Assembly: GCF_002443295.1 (NCBI RefSeq)
Contig: NZ_BAOS01000045.1
Span: forward strand, 1-64,000
Direction of reading: 5' to 3'
Source: Candidatus Scalindua japonica
Lineage (GTDB): Bacteria; Planctomycetota; Brocadiia; Brocadiales; Scalinduaceae
DNA: 64,000 bases
Part shown: positions 1 through 7,928 of the stretch, piece by piece
Position numbering within the stretch: position 1 is the stretch's first letter
Layout: each line of letters opens with the position of its first letter
Notes under the pieces: generated by a model
Database searches by the model: none
The model's input: the letters and a program-made list of their open reading frames with translations, nothing else
What the model was told of the DNA's origin: nothing
Translations under genes and position numbers: made by a program

Positions 1-172
1 ATTTTCGGGACATATGGGATGTAAGATCAATAAAGAAGAACCCGAAGTCATCTGCCAATCCCTCAAGGATATTGTTGTAATTGGTAAAAATAGTTTGCAA
101 ATCTTCCTGTGGTGGAAGTAAATTTCCAAACCTTATATGCGCATAATTTCTCAGCACGGTTGTCATTTCCAT
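1..172 (-). CDS. partial protein running off the left edge, possibly SGNH/GDSL hydrolase-like
   Basis: An open frame on the minus strand continues past base 1. Reading from an ATG at 172 it gives about 57 residues with a plausible coding composition. The stretch around YNNILEGLADDFG followed by FFFIDLTSHM resembles the part of SGNH hydrolases where a helix leads into a strand ending in a conserved Asp; this is only a resemblance. The frame is open upstream of the ATG for about ten more codons to a TAA, and a ribosome-binding site fits a different frame (AAGGA before ATGATG), so a frameshift or decay at the 5' end is possible. Identity is uncertain. Confidence 0.35.
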   Translation of the reverse strand, partial: MEMTTVLRNYAHIRFGNLLPPQEDLQTIFTNYNNILEGLADDFGFFFIDLTSHMSRK

Positions 173-282
173 AGCAAAGACTTGATCATCATTTATATTC
201 CTTTATGAAAATCTTAAGTGAATAGTAGATTTAACAAGTATTTGTGTGTAGACGAGAAGAATGTCGAAAGAGCGATGTTCTT

Positions 283-948
283 TTATATCTTTCTTCCACT
301 CCAGATATAAATAACCTTGCCAAGGATGGTAATTTCCGGCTGTCTGTTCGGCTGTATTGTCTCCTTGCCATAAGCAGGGTTGTCGCTGATGAGTTCTATT
401 GTGTCTTCTGAGAGCTTCCTGATTCTTTTAATAAGGATTGTATCTCCTCTGCGTAAAATATATATTCCCTCGGTTATGATCCTGGTGATACTCTTATCTA
501 CAATAAGGAGTGAATCATGTTTGATCGTTGGTTCCATAGAGTCTGATTCAGCACTGAGAATAAATAGATTGTCTGGGGTTGATCTGAGTTCTCTTCGCAA
601 CCAGTCTTTTCGGAACATTAGATCTGCGCCTATTTTATCGTTATTAACAAACTTTTCATGTCCGGCTGATGCTTTGATGTTGAATAGTGGAAGTTTGCAA
701 TAAATAGCGTTGTCCTGGTTTTCTCCGTCTGGATTTATTTCCGGTGGAATTTCGACTCTTTGAGGAAGTTCTTCGATAGGAAAACCATATTCAGATTGGA
801 ATCCTTTTTTAAATTTAATTGAAATATTACGCTTTCCACTGAGAATTTCAGATACATAACTGTTTGAAAGAGAAATTTTTTTCGCAAACTCGCATTTCTT
901 TAAGTGCTGTTTTTTTATGAACTTATCAAGGTTTTTTAAAATATCCAT
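283..948 (-). CDS. XRE-type HTH repressor with LexA/CI-like S24 peptidase domain
   Basis: The 221-residue product has an N-terminal Cro/CI helix-turn-helix (about residues 5-55, with a recognition segment near NSYVSEILSGKRNIS). A linker leads to a C-terminal S24 domain with the Ser in ESDSMEPT and the Lys in DTILIKRI, the Ser-Lys dyad of LexA/CI/UmuD-type self-cleaving proteins. It should bind DNA as a dimer and be inactivated by cleavage after DNA damage or another signal. The usual Ala-Gly cleavage bond may be the AG in KASAGHE at the domain border. No phage structural genes are nearby, so this may be a stand-alone regulator or a prophage relic. Three phased TTCGC repeats lie just upstream and could be its operator. 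Confidence 0.82.
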   Translation of the reverse strand: MDILKNLDKFIKKQHLKKCEFAKKISLSNSYVSEILSGKRNISIKFKKGFQSEYGFPIEELPQRVEIPPEINPDGENQDNAIYCKLPLFNIKASAGHEKFVNNDKIGADLMFRKDWLRRELRSTPDNLFILSAESDSMEPTIKHDSLLIVDKSITRIITEGIYILRRGDTILIKRIRKLSEDTIELISDNPAYGKETIQPNRQPEITILGKVIYIWSGRKI

Positions 949-976
949 GATTTATTACTAAAAAATACTTGATTAT

Positions 977-1001
977 TTCGCTTAAATTCGCTAATATTCG
1001 C
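977..1001. promoter_or_regulatory. three phased TTCGC repeats, candidate operator of the XRE-S24 repressor
   Basis: TTCGC occurs at 977, 987 and 997, exactly 10 bp apart and therefore on one face of the helix, 29 bp upstream of the repressor start. Such spacing fits cooperative binding by an autoregulating repressor. Binding by this particular protein is inferred. Confidence 0.45.
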
Positions 1002-1174
1002 ATGAAATATATATTTTTAATATTCAACTTAGAAAATAAATATTGCCATACGAAAAGTTTAATAAGGATAAAACCCACAGATTTACCTCTTATTTTATTT
1101 TAAAGCAGATTATAAATTTTTTCTCTTCAAATTCAATGTCTAAGTTTAATTATTGTCAGATTTGAGGATGAAGG

Positions 1175-1194
1175 ATTTTTCGAAATTTTTCGAA
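1175..1194. repeat. perfect 10-bp tandem repeat ATTTTTCGAA x2
   Basis: Two adjacent copies of ATTTTTCGAA, each containing the palindrome TTCGAA, sit about 80 bp upstream of the small membrane protein gene at 1275. A third partial match (ATTACAGAAATT) follows. This could be a regulator site. The rest of the 949-1274 gap shows only AT-rich DNA and the TTCGC array. Confidence 0.5.
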
Positions 1195-1274
1195 ATTACA
1201 GAAATTATGATCGATATCCGGTCTAGAGTAATGAGTAAAAGTCCTTACTGATAAATTCAAAGAAAGGGGGGGGG

Positions 1275-1523
1275 ATGAGAAATAATGTAAATATTGGTTC
1301 AGACATGGGTAAGCTCATTTTAGAAGGTATGATGACTGTTTTTATAGTATTGATTTTTCTATTTATTGCTCAGAATTGGGTTTTGACAGATGATAATAAA
1401 ATATCGTTTACACCCACTTGCAGACTGTCTGGCGATAAGCCAGGAATTAGCGAATCTGTACCATATAAACCCAAAAAGATTATAAACAACGATATTTTAT
1501 GTGAAATTAGGTTTGACAACTAG
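1275..1523 (+). CDS. small single-pass membrane protein, unknown function
   Basis: The 82-residue product has a hydrophobic segment at about residues 13-34 (LILEGMMTVFIVLIFLFIAQ) and a polar C-terminal tail with two Cys. The ATG directly abuts a run of nine G residues (1266-1274), so the purine-rich ribosome-binding region has no normal spacer. I recognise no family. Reality of the gene is supported by the SD-like AAAGGGGG and a clear membrane segment, but it is short and could be spurious. Confidence 0.5.
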   Translation: MRNNVNIGSDMGKLILEGMMTVFIVLIFLFIAQNWVLTDDNKISFTPTCRLSGDKPGISESVPYKPKKIINNDILCEIRFDN

Positions 1524-1604
1524 TAATGATTATTGTCTAATAAGTTATGTAGTTTTTAATAAAATAGTTCAATAAAGTAGTTGTTAATTTTATTTGGTAA
1601 TGAA

Positions 1605-2027
1605 ATGGACACATCTGAAAATCTGATAGATAAGTTCAGGAGAAAAAGTTATAAAATAACTCCGCAACGTTTGGGAATATTTAAAATACTTGAGGGTAAT
1701 CTGCATCATCCATCAGCAGAGGATATCTTTGAAAAAATTAAGAAAACATATCCAACCATCTCTTTTACCACCGTTTATAAGACTTTGGATATTCTGGAAA
1801 GAATGGGTGAGATTCTAAAGATTACAATCGATGATGAGAGAAAACATTATGACCCGAACACTGAAACTCACCATCATATTATCTGTTTGGAGTGCAATAA
1901 AATATCTGACGTTGATGCGGATAGTGTAAGCCCACAACTACCAGATGAAATATTGGAAGAGTTTACACCTGTTAGATACCACGTATCTTTCTATGGTACT
2001 TGTAAAAATTGTCTTAGCAGGCAATAG
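1605..2027 (+). CDS. Fur-family metal-dependent repressor, PerR-like
   Basis: This is a 140-residue Fur-superfamily protein: an N-terminal winged helix (residues 1-85, including ITPQRLGIFKIL and TVYKTLDILERMGE), then a dimerisation domain with HHHIICLECNK and a C-terminal CKNC. The two CxxC pairs form the structural zinc site seen in PerR and Fur. The pattern looks closest to the peroxide-responsive PerR branch, though iron or zinc sensing cannot be excluded. I chose the ATG at 1605 because the family begins close to this point; an in-frame TTG at 1581 would add eight atypical residues. It is followed by an exported thioredoxin, which would fit an oxidative or redox stress role. Confidence 0.85.
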   Translation: MDTSENLIDKFRRKSYKITPQRLGIFKILEGNLHHPSAEDIFEKIKKTYPTISFTTVYKTLDILERMGEILKITIDDERKHYDPNTETHHHIICLECNKISDVDADSVSPQLPDEILEEFTPVRYHVSFYGTCKNCLSRQ

Positions 2028-2100
2028 TATAATTATAATCAGCTGCCCATAGTTATATCGTTAAGACGCTTATTGAGTTTAAACAAAATGAGGGGTTTTC

Positions 2101-2625
2101 ATGGATTTGGTTTTTAGGTCGCTTGCAGTTTCGTTACTATGTATATTTGGAATTTTCGTTCTACCGTTCAATGTTTTAGAGGACAAGGCATTTGCAGAGG
2201 TAGAAATCGGTGTAGATGTTGGAAACAAGGCTGCTCCGTTTAAACTGTTGACTGTAGATGGTAAGGAGATTGAGTTAGACTCTTTTGCGAAAGAGAAGGT
2301 TGCATTACTGGTTTTTGGTGCTACATGGTGTCCTGCATGCAGGCATGAAATACCTCTCCTTAATGAATACAACGTTGAGCTTAAAGATGATGGACTCAAT
2401 GTGTTGGGTATTGATATTCAGGAAAGTGCTAAAAAGGTCAAATCTCTGATCAAGAAGAAGAAGATAAATTATCCGATGGTCCTTGATTCTAAAGCTGACG
2501 TGGCCAGGCTCTATAAGGTTGTTGGCATACCGTTGAATGTTGTTCTGAATAAAAGTGGTGTGATAGTGTACAGGGACAATAGTCCGCCGGACAAAAAGCT
2601 CCTTAAGAAATTGCTGAACGAATAG
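2101..2625 (+). CDS. exported TlpA/ResA-type thioredoxin
   Basis: The 174-residue product has an N-terminal signal or anchor (about residues 1-30) and an AhpC/TSA-like thioredoxin fold with the redox motif WCPACRHE and the cis-Pro in VGIPLNVV. TlpA/ResA proteins reduce apocytochrome CXXCH cysteines, or other disulfides, outside the cytoplasmic membrane. In an organism that makes dozens of multiheme cytochromes, a cytochrome c maturation role is the obvious inference. It lies 73 bp downstream of the Fur-family gene in the same orientation and converges with the PEP mutase gene, with 2 bp between the stop codons. Confidence 0.85.
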   Translation: MDLVFRSLAVSLLCIFGIFVLPFNVLEDKAFAEVEIGVDVGNKAAPFKLLTVDGKEIELDSFAKEKVALLVFGATWCPACRHEIPLLNEYNVELKDDGLNVLGIDIQESAKKVKSLIKKKKINYPMVLDSKADVARLYKVVGIPLNVVLNKSGVIVYRDNSPPDKKLLKKLLNE

Positions 2626-2627
2626 TC

Positions 2628-4235
2628 TTAAAACTCACCTGCTGAAGTAAAATCATCAATGTTGTTTACATCAATCCTGTGACCTGAGATCGTCTGGATT
2701 TTCACTTTATGCCCACTTTGAACTAATTGGTTAAGCATGTCCCGAATGTCCATCTTTTTAAACTCCGGTCTTTTCCGAAACTTCTGAATGAAAGCTCTTA
2801 CTATTTCCAGTCCTTTCACTGTCAACTTCATCATTCCTGTCCACTCTCCATAGTATTCTGTTCCGGGCTTATCATAAATAATTTTTTCAAGGTAGTAGTT
2901 ATCCTCGGGAAAGAATGATTTGCTCTCCATAGAACATGTATGAACAAAATCAGATTGATATTGTTTTTCAAGCGAAAATGCGGAATCCACTATGAGGACG
3001 ATGTCTGACGGATCATCCAGCATAATGCTGAGAACGTATTTTTTAAAGAGTACATCTCCAAATAGAATAACCGATTCTCCGTGTGTAGTGTCAATAGCCT
3101 TGGTGAGGGAGGCCATCTCTCCTGTTGTTTCATAGTCGTCATTCGCGATAATATTTAAATTGGGAAGATTTATTGTCTCTCTTTTATATCCGGCTACCAC
3201 CATAATATTCTTGATATGATGCTCGTTAAGATGTTCTACTGCACGTTCAAGGATACTCTTTTTCCCAATCTTGATCATAGTTTTGGGAATGGATTCCGTG
3301 AGCTTTCCCAGTTGATCTCCGCGAGTAGACGCAAGGATAATGGCGCTTCTCTGGTTTCCTGCTTTCGGGCTTAAGTAGTGTTCCTCTGCCATGGCTAATT
3401 CCTTGTCATCCTGAAGTCTAAAAATTTCTTTGACCGGAACAATGGAATCTTCGACACTGAGCAGGTTCTGCTCTTTGTAGATTTGCCTCGCAATCTCCTG
3501 CATTTTCAGAATAGAACCACGAAAAATATGATTTGCCCATATGGCCAGTGAAATATTGTATTTTCTAAATTCATCGGTAGGTGTCGTGTAATATTTGGTT
3601 GGAACAATTGCTATGGGAGCACGGTTTTCCCACTCTTTCATAAAATCAAAAATTTCACATGCATTAGATAATTTGCTATGTACCAGGATTGCATCTGCGC
3701 CTGCCTGGCGATACGCTTCCGCACGTTTCATGGCTTCTTTGAGTCCCCACCCCGCGATAAAAGCTTCCAGACGAGCTACAATTACAAAGTCATCATCCTT
3801 TTGAATATCCTTACCTGCCTTTATTTTTCCACAAAACTCATCAATACCGGCTAAAGCCTGGGCTCCTTCCCTCAGAAAACTATTGGTTTTTGGGAAGATT
3901 TTATCTTCTATACAGACTCCTGCTACATCTCTCTGCTCCAGTTTTCTGACAAGACGACGCATATTGTTAAAGTTGCCATATCCCGTATCACCATCCATGA
4001 GAATGGGAATTGTTGTGGCATCACTCATAAATTCTAAAACGTCTAAAACCTGTGTCCAACTCGCCTCGTTATTATCCCGAACGCCCAGAGAACCGGAGAT
4101 TGAGAGACCGCTGCCCCAAATCCCCTTAAACCCCGCTTCTTCAACTATTTTTGCTGACATACCACTATGAGCTTCCATGAGAAACTCCAGTTCTGTGCTC
4201 AGTATCATCTGTTTCAGTTTAGTTGTTTTCTTCAT
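2628..4235 (-). CDS. phosphoenolpyruvate mutase fused to a nucleotidyltransferase
   Basis: The 535-residue fusion protein carries an isocitrate-lyase-superfamily PEP mutase domain at about residues 8-290. It has the metal site DGDTGYGN and the signature [10 protein letters not shown], which separates true PEP mutases from 2-methylisocitrate lyases. From about residue 297 an NTP-transferase domain follows, starting [10 protein letters not shown] and ending in [18 protein letters not shown] mutase isomerises PEP to phosphonopyruvate, the entry step of phosphonate biosynthesis. Similar fusions (Fom1, PntC-type) cytidylylate a phosphonate for transfer to lipid or glycan. No phosphonopyruvate decarboxylase or aminotransferase is next to it. 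Start: ATG at 4235, with an in-frame TTG at 4247 as alternative. Confidence 0.88.
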   Translation of the reverse strand: MKKTTKLKQMILSTELEFLMEAHSGMSAKIVEEAGFKGIWGSGLSISGSLGVRDNNEASWTQVLDVLEFMSDATTIPILMDGDTGYGNFNNMRRLVRKLEQRDVAGVCIEDKIFPKTNSFLREGAQALAGIDEFCGKIKAGKDIQKDDDFVIVARLEAFIAGWGLKEAMKRAEAYRQAGADAILVHSKLSNACEIFDFMKEWENRAPIAIVPTKYYTTPTDEFRKYNISLAIWANHIFRGSILKMQEIARQIYKEQNLLSVEDSIVPVKEIFRLQDDKELAMAEEHYLSPKAGNQRSAIILASTRGDQLGKLTESIPKTMIKIGKKSILERAVEHLNEHHIKNIMVVAGYKRETINLPNLNIIANDDYETTGEMASLTKAIDTTHGESVILFGDVLFKKYVLSIMLDDPSDIVLIVDSAFSLEKQYQSDFVHTCSMESKSFFPEDNYYLEKIIYDKPGTEYYGEWTGMMKLTVKGLEIVRAFIQKFRKRPEFKKMDIRDMLNQLVQSGHKVKIQTISGHRIDVNNIDDFTSAGEF

Positions 4236-4262
4236 ATTACTATTCAATCATCTGTACTGTAA

Positions 4263-4345
4263 ACCACCAGCTATCTGGCGGTATCACGATTAATTTTTAT
4301 ATTTCTGTCTATCTTCAGGTAAAACGGTTTTATTTCTTTAGAGCC
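4263..4345 (+). repeat. solitary IS-end-like repeat
   Basis: The block begins ACCACCAGCTATC and continues through a ggcggtatcac motif into an AT-rich arm. The same motifs occur at 5986-6060 (direct) and 6612-6642 (inverted), where they bound a transposase remnant. This copy stands alone near the PEP mutase start and is probably one terminus of a lost insertion sequence. The rest of 4346-4915 is AT-rich and holds nothing I can support. Confidence 0.45.
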
Positions 4346-4926
4346 TACGCATAAACTCAACTCGAATAAAACATGCATACTATTTATAGTATATTAATAA
4401 TTTAACAGTGCTATATGCTGCACTGTATGTATCTTCATCCTTCTCTAGAATGGAGTTTATGCATAATTCTTGATATATTAAAGCAGATTGATAGCACTGC
4501 CTTCTCCGCATTTACGCCAGGTTTGCTTCTGAAAAAAATAGTCCTGCATTTTTGGCAGTGGTTAGAGTTCAAAGACTTTAACAAATATAAGAAGACTTAT
4601 TTATTACAAATAATCTGAGTTGAGTAGTTCACACAACATCAACAAAGCAGTAATATAATGAGTCGATTTCTTAGATTATCGCATGCGTTATTGCATTGTC
4701 AATATCATATTCTTTAGACACCGAAATTTCATTTAAGGATTCTGACAAGTCTAAATTGCAAATGAAGTTTGGGGTAAGGAATGCAAAGAGTTTTCGGATG
4801 CTGGTTGTTCTCAAGTAGATAATTAAAAGAGATAGTAAGGATGTAAACTTTAATTCTGAGACCGCCTGTTTACAGGTGGATTTGTTATTCCGTTCTCAAG
4901 TTTCAATTACTTTGATAATTTTTCTC

Positions 4927-4955
4927 TTGATGTTTTTTTGTATATCGTATATAAA
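4927..4955 (+). promoter_or_regulatory. sigma-70-like promoter, upstream copy of a duplicated pair
   Basis: TTGATG, 17 bp, TATAAA. It is embedded in a roughly 100-bp block that recurs, diverged, about 108 bp downstream around the second promoter. Both point to the PEP-CTERM gene. Confidence 0.5.
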
Positions 4956-5034
4956 TATAAACACTAATAGGTGTTCTAAGTAAAATAATATTGTGTTTCG
5001 GTATATTTGAAATAATGAAATAATAATTTTTTTC

Positions 5035-5062
5035 TTGACGCTTTCAATATATTGTATATAAT
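5035..5062 (+). promoter_or_regulatory. sigma-70-like promoter, downstream copy
   Basis: TTGACG, 16 bp, TATAAT. This is the better of the two matches, about 125 bp upstream of the PEP-CTERM start. The flanking sequence after the -10 (aataagtcttcta) parallels the first copy (aataggtgttcta), showing a duplicated promoter region. Confidence 0.6.
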
Positions 5063-5190
5063 GCTAAACGTTAATAAGTCTTCTAAACAAAACAATAATT
5101 ATTAATCATAACATTGGTATAATTGAAATATGTGCGTTAGAATGATTAAACGAACTCAAAATTTTTTGTAAATATGAGAGAGGAGAATGA

Positions 5191-5862
5191 ATGAATATTA
5201 AAACCAAGATTTTTACTTTATTATTACTCGGTTTGATTTGGACGAATGCATCCTTTGCTGGCTTTATTCAGCCGACGAGTTTGATATCCAATGCGGCGGG
5301 TTTTTATAATACTCCGTCCCTCCTGATAAGTGATGCGAGTGGAAACGGTGGTGTTAATTATTCTGCCCCAGGTCCTTCAAACGGAGGCGGAGGTACGTCA
5401 TGGTGGACCACTGCAGATGGTTCATCCGGAGTGGTTTTGACGTTTGATTTCAGTGGGTCACAAAGCTTGGACAGACTATATTTATGGGATTACTATTTTC
5501 ATACTCCGACTAATTGGAATTTGAGCTTATTTTCAGGTGCAGGCGGTACCGGAACAGAATTAATGGATTTTAACTTCTCCGTTGCTACAGGCGCATTTTT
5601 AACATCGACAAAGCACGAGCTAGATTTCGCTGATGTAAACGGGGCTTTATCAGGAACGCTGACGACACTAAATAATAGCGTACAAGGAGTTGGTCTTTCT
5701 GAACTAGGTTTTACCACCACCACAGCCTTACAGGATCTAGATATCACAGTCGTACCGGAACCTTCCACTTTTGTTCTCCTTGGGTTAGGTTTTGTTGGAA
5801 TTATTGGCTTTGGATACCGACGTTATATGAAGACGCTTACTGCTGCGAGTTTTAAGTCTTAA
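5191..5862 (+). CDS. PEP-CTERM sorting-domain surface protein
   Basis: The 223-residue secreted protein has a signal peptide (about residues 1-23, ending SFAG) and a Gly/Ser/Thr-rich beta-type body that resembles a lectin or discoidin-like fold in places (FDFSGSQSLDRLYLWDYY). The C-terminal sorting tripartite runs VPEPSTFVLL, a hydrophobic helix, then GYRRYMK. PEP-CTERM proteins are processed by an exosortase (EpsH/XrtA) and usually belong to exopolysaccharide or biofilm matrix systems. A dozen residues follow the basic cluster, slightly more than usual. No exosortase is in this window. Two tandem promoters precede it, and a good RBS (GAGAGGAGAA) supports the ATG. Confidence 0.85.
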   Translation: MNIKTKIFTLLLLGLIWTNASFAGFIQPTSLISNAAGFYNTPSLLISDASGNGGVNYSAPGPSNGGGGTSWWTTADGSSGVVLTFDFSGSQSLDRLYLWDYYFHTPTNWNLSLFSGAGGTGTELMDFNFSVATGAFLTSTKHELDFADVNGALSGTLTTLNNSVQGVGLSELGFTTTTALQDLDITVVPEPSTFVLLGLGFVGIIGFGYRRYMKTLTAASFKS

Positions 5863-5985
5863 ATCTCCATGGGATCAACCTTGTAAGTCTGAGCTTAGTG
5901 CAGAAAAAGTTGGTTCAAAATATTTTGATTCAGATGAGATAATCCTGAACTGGTATAAAGAAGATTGTATAAATATTGTCAAAAC

Positions 5986-6642
5986 CTACGACATTTCAGG
6001 CGGTGTCACAATTTAATCTGTTTTTCTGTCTATATTTAAGTAAAATTGCTTCTTCTTTAGCTTTGGATTATTGCTGTGCTATAATTCAATTAATATTTTT
6101 TTACTTTCACTCAGAAGCGTCCGGTTAGGTTTTTGCGCATTACAAATTAATGCTACAAAACTGTTATTCCCGGATGCTTCTGAATTGCGCTATTTAATTC
6201 CATAATCTCTGTATTAGTGCTTGCTTTACCACCAAGGTTGTCATTCATGATATGTTAGAGCTGGTTGGAAATGCTACTATCTCTAAATTTGTGTTAAGTT
6301 TGCCTCTGCACACTATTTCTTCAACTCTTCCATCAATACCCTTTATACTTTCTACTATTTGTCTTCCGTCTACATTTTATTGATATTCGTATATTTTCTT
6401 CATTAAATCCAAATTTATAAATACGTAACACATTGTCTACATACTTCTATTAATGCATTTTTGTTAGATTACGTCTAAAATTTGGTATCGTTTTATGATC
6501 AGGCTTCATGATTCCATTAACGTGTATTCATATTTATATTTGTGCCGTTCTCATAATTCATTTAAATGCATTATACTAATCTAATCTAGAGAACAGTTAG
6601 ATAAGACAAACATAATTTTGATCCAGCCCGATAGCTGGTGGT
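5986..6642 (-). mobile_element. decayed insertion sequence with inverted ends and IS1182-like transposase remnant
   Basis: A left end at about 5986-6060 and an inverted right end at about 6612-6642 carry the same motifs as the repeat at 4263. Between them the minus strand still reads, with stops and frameshifts, MKPDHKTIPNFRRNL, which matches the N-terminal region of IS1182-type transposases (RPDHKTI.nFRk). Further pieces, such as MNDNLGGKASTNTEI, are unassigned. At about 650 bp the element is far shorter than a complete IS, so it is an internal-deletion relic. Confidence 0.5.
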
Positions 6643-6851
6643 CGTTGATTTTCTTATTGTTATTACTTTATTTCACAGGTAGAATGAATCGTCATAGTAC
6701 AGGAATTTCATAATATATAATACAATGGAAGAAAATGGGTTTTCGCTTATTGAACTGAATGATTAAGGTTGTCCTTAACTCTAGCCACACAGCATTTTCG
6801 AAGTTGTTTCTTTAAGAGAACCTTCCGATTTGGTTGTTCAAATAGTTGAGA

Positions 6852-7040
6852 ATGGAGCAAAAGTATGCATATCCACAGTCAATTAATAACATTGGCTTTT
6901 TTGAGGATTTCTTCGATGGAGAAGAAAAGGCGGTTGTGATTTTTTGGCAAGTAGAAAATCATAAATTGAAGTTTATTGACCTCATTTCTCCGGACAAAAG
7001 ATGGAGAGAATTTGCAGAGATATTGGACGAGTTTGTGTAG
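6852..7040 (+). CDS. short hypothetical protein, possible gene fragment
   Basis: The 62-residue frame reads convincingly like coding sequence (FFDGEEKAVVIFWQVENHK, DKRWREFAEILDEF). It has no ribosome-binding site, no recognised family, and lies next to the decayed IS. It may be the C-terminal remnant of a larger gene. A further in-frame TTG lies at 6846. The remaining DNA from 6643 to 7089 shows nothing else. Confidence 0.3.
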   Translation: MEQKYAYPQSINNIGFFEDFFDGEEKAVVIFWQVENHKLKFIDLISPDKRWREFAEILDEFV

Positions 7041-7089
7041 CAACCACATGTTACGATATAGAGGGAATTAATGTCGAAAGGACTAATTA

Positions 7090-7908
7090 GTGATAGATTA
7101 TCACATACATACAAGTCGATGCGGCCATGCGGATGGAAAAATGATCGATTATGTCAAGAAGGCAATAGAATGCGGTATAGATGAAATAGGTTTTAACGAC
7201 CATTTGCCTCTTAACGGTGATAGCGGTAAGGTATTGGGACTGGCAATGGGGCTTGAAGAACTTCCTGGTTATGTAAAAGAGGTCAAGCAATTGCGTAAGT
7301 TATTCCCTCAGATCAGAATTAAGCTGGGAGTGGAAGCTGACTATACTCCGGAGTCTGTATCTTATACCAGAGAGCTTTTAAATAAGTATAATTTTGATTA
7401 TGTAGTGGGTTCAGTGCACTATATTGGAGAGTGGGCTTTCGATCATCCGGGAGAACGTGAGAAATGGGATAGTAAGGATGTCGACCTGGTTTATAAGGAT
7501 TATTTTGAATTATTACGTAAATCCGCCAGGACTTCACTGTTTGATATTATCGGACATTGTGACCTCGTAAAGAAATTTGGAGATCGTCCAAATAACGAAA
7601 TTTCACAGGATTTAGAAGATACAGCGAAGGTTTTTAAAGAGTGTGGAGTTGCTATAGAAATTAATACTTCCGGTCTGAGAAAACCTGTGAGTGAAATATA
7701 TCCATCTTGCGACATACTTAATGTCTATCAAAAATATGATATTCCAATTGTTTTCGGTTCTGATGCTCATACTCCTGATGATGTTGGTAGAGATTTTGAT
7801 AAGGCAATGTTACTTGCGGAACAGGCCGGTTATAAGGAATTTGTTACGTTTGATAATAGAAAAAAACAGTGTCACAGGTTGGATTTTAGTAAACCAATCT
7901 GTTGTTAA
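7090..7908 (+). CDS. PHP-domain histidinol-phosphatase (HisK/HisJ type)
   Basis: This 272-residue polymerase-and-histidinol-phosphatase (PHP) protein starts directly with the metal-binding MIDYHIHTSRCGHADG. Other PHP metal-ligand motifs follow: DHLPL, GVEADYTPE, VGSVHYIGEW, DIIGHCDLVKKFG, EINTSGLR and FGSDAHTPDDVG. It should dephosphorylate L-histidinol phosphate in histidine biosynthesis. The start is GTG at 7090, preceded by GAAAGGA with normal spacing; no ATG is available upstream because a TAG closes the frame. The length is typical of the HisK family. No other his genes are adjacent. Confidence 0.85.
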   Translation: MIDYHIHTSRCGHADGKMIDYVKKAIECGIDEIGFNDHLPLNGDSGKVLGLAMGLEELPGYVKEVKQLRKLFPQIRIKLGVEADYTPESVSYTRELLNKYNFDYVVGSVHYIGEWAFDHPGEREKWDSKDVDLVYKDYFELLRKSARTSLFDIIGHCDLVKKFGDRPNNEISQDLEDTAKVFKECGVAIEINTSGLRKPVSEIYPSCDILNVYQKYDIPIVFGSDAHTPDDVGRDFDKAMLLAEQAGYKEFVTFDNRKKQCHRLDFSKPICC

Positions 7909-7928
7909 CAACGCCTTGAAAGTTTTGA

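Noticed and set aside
4415-4618. 67-codon open frame between the PEP mutase and PEP-CTERM genes
   Set aside because: No RBS and no protein-like pattern; lies in a region of repeat debris.
4263-6642. CRISPR or tandem array suggested by repeated motifs
   Set aside because: Only three diverged copies with irregular spacing and one inverted; they fit IS ends, not a CRISPR.
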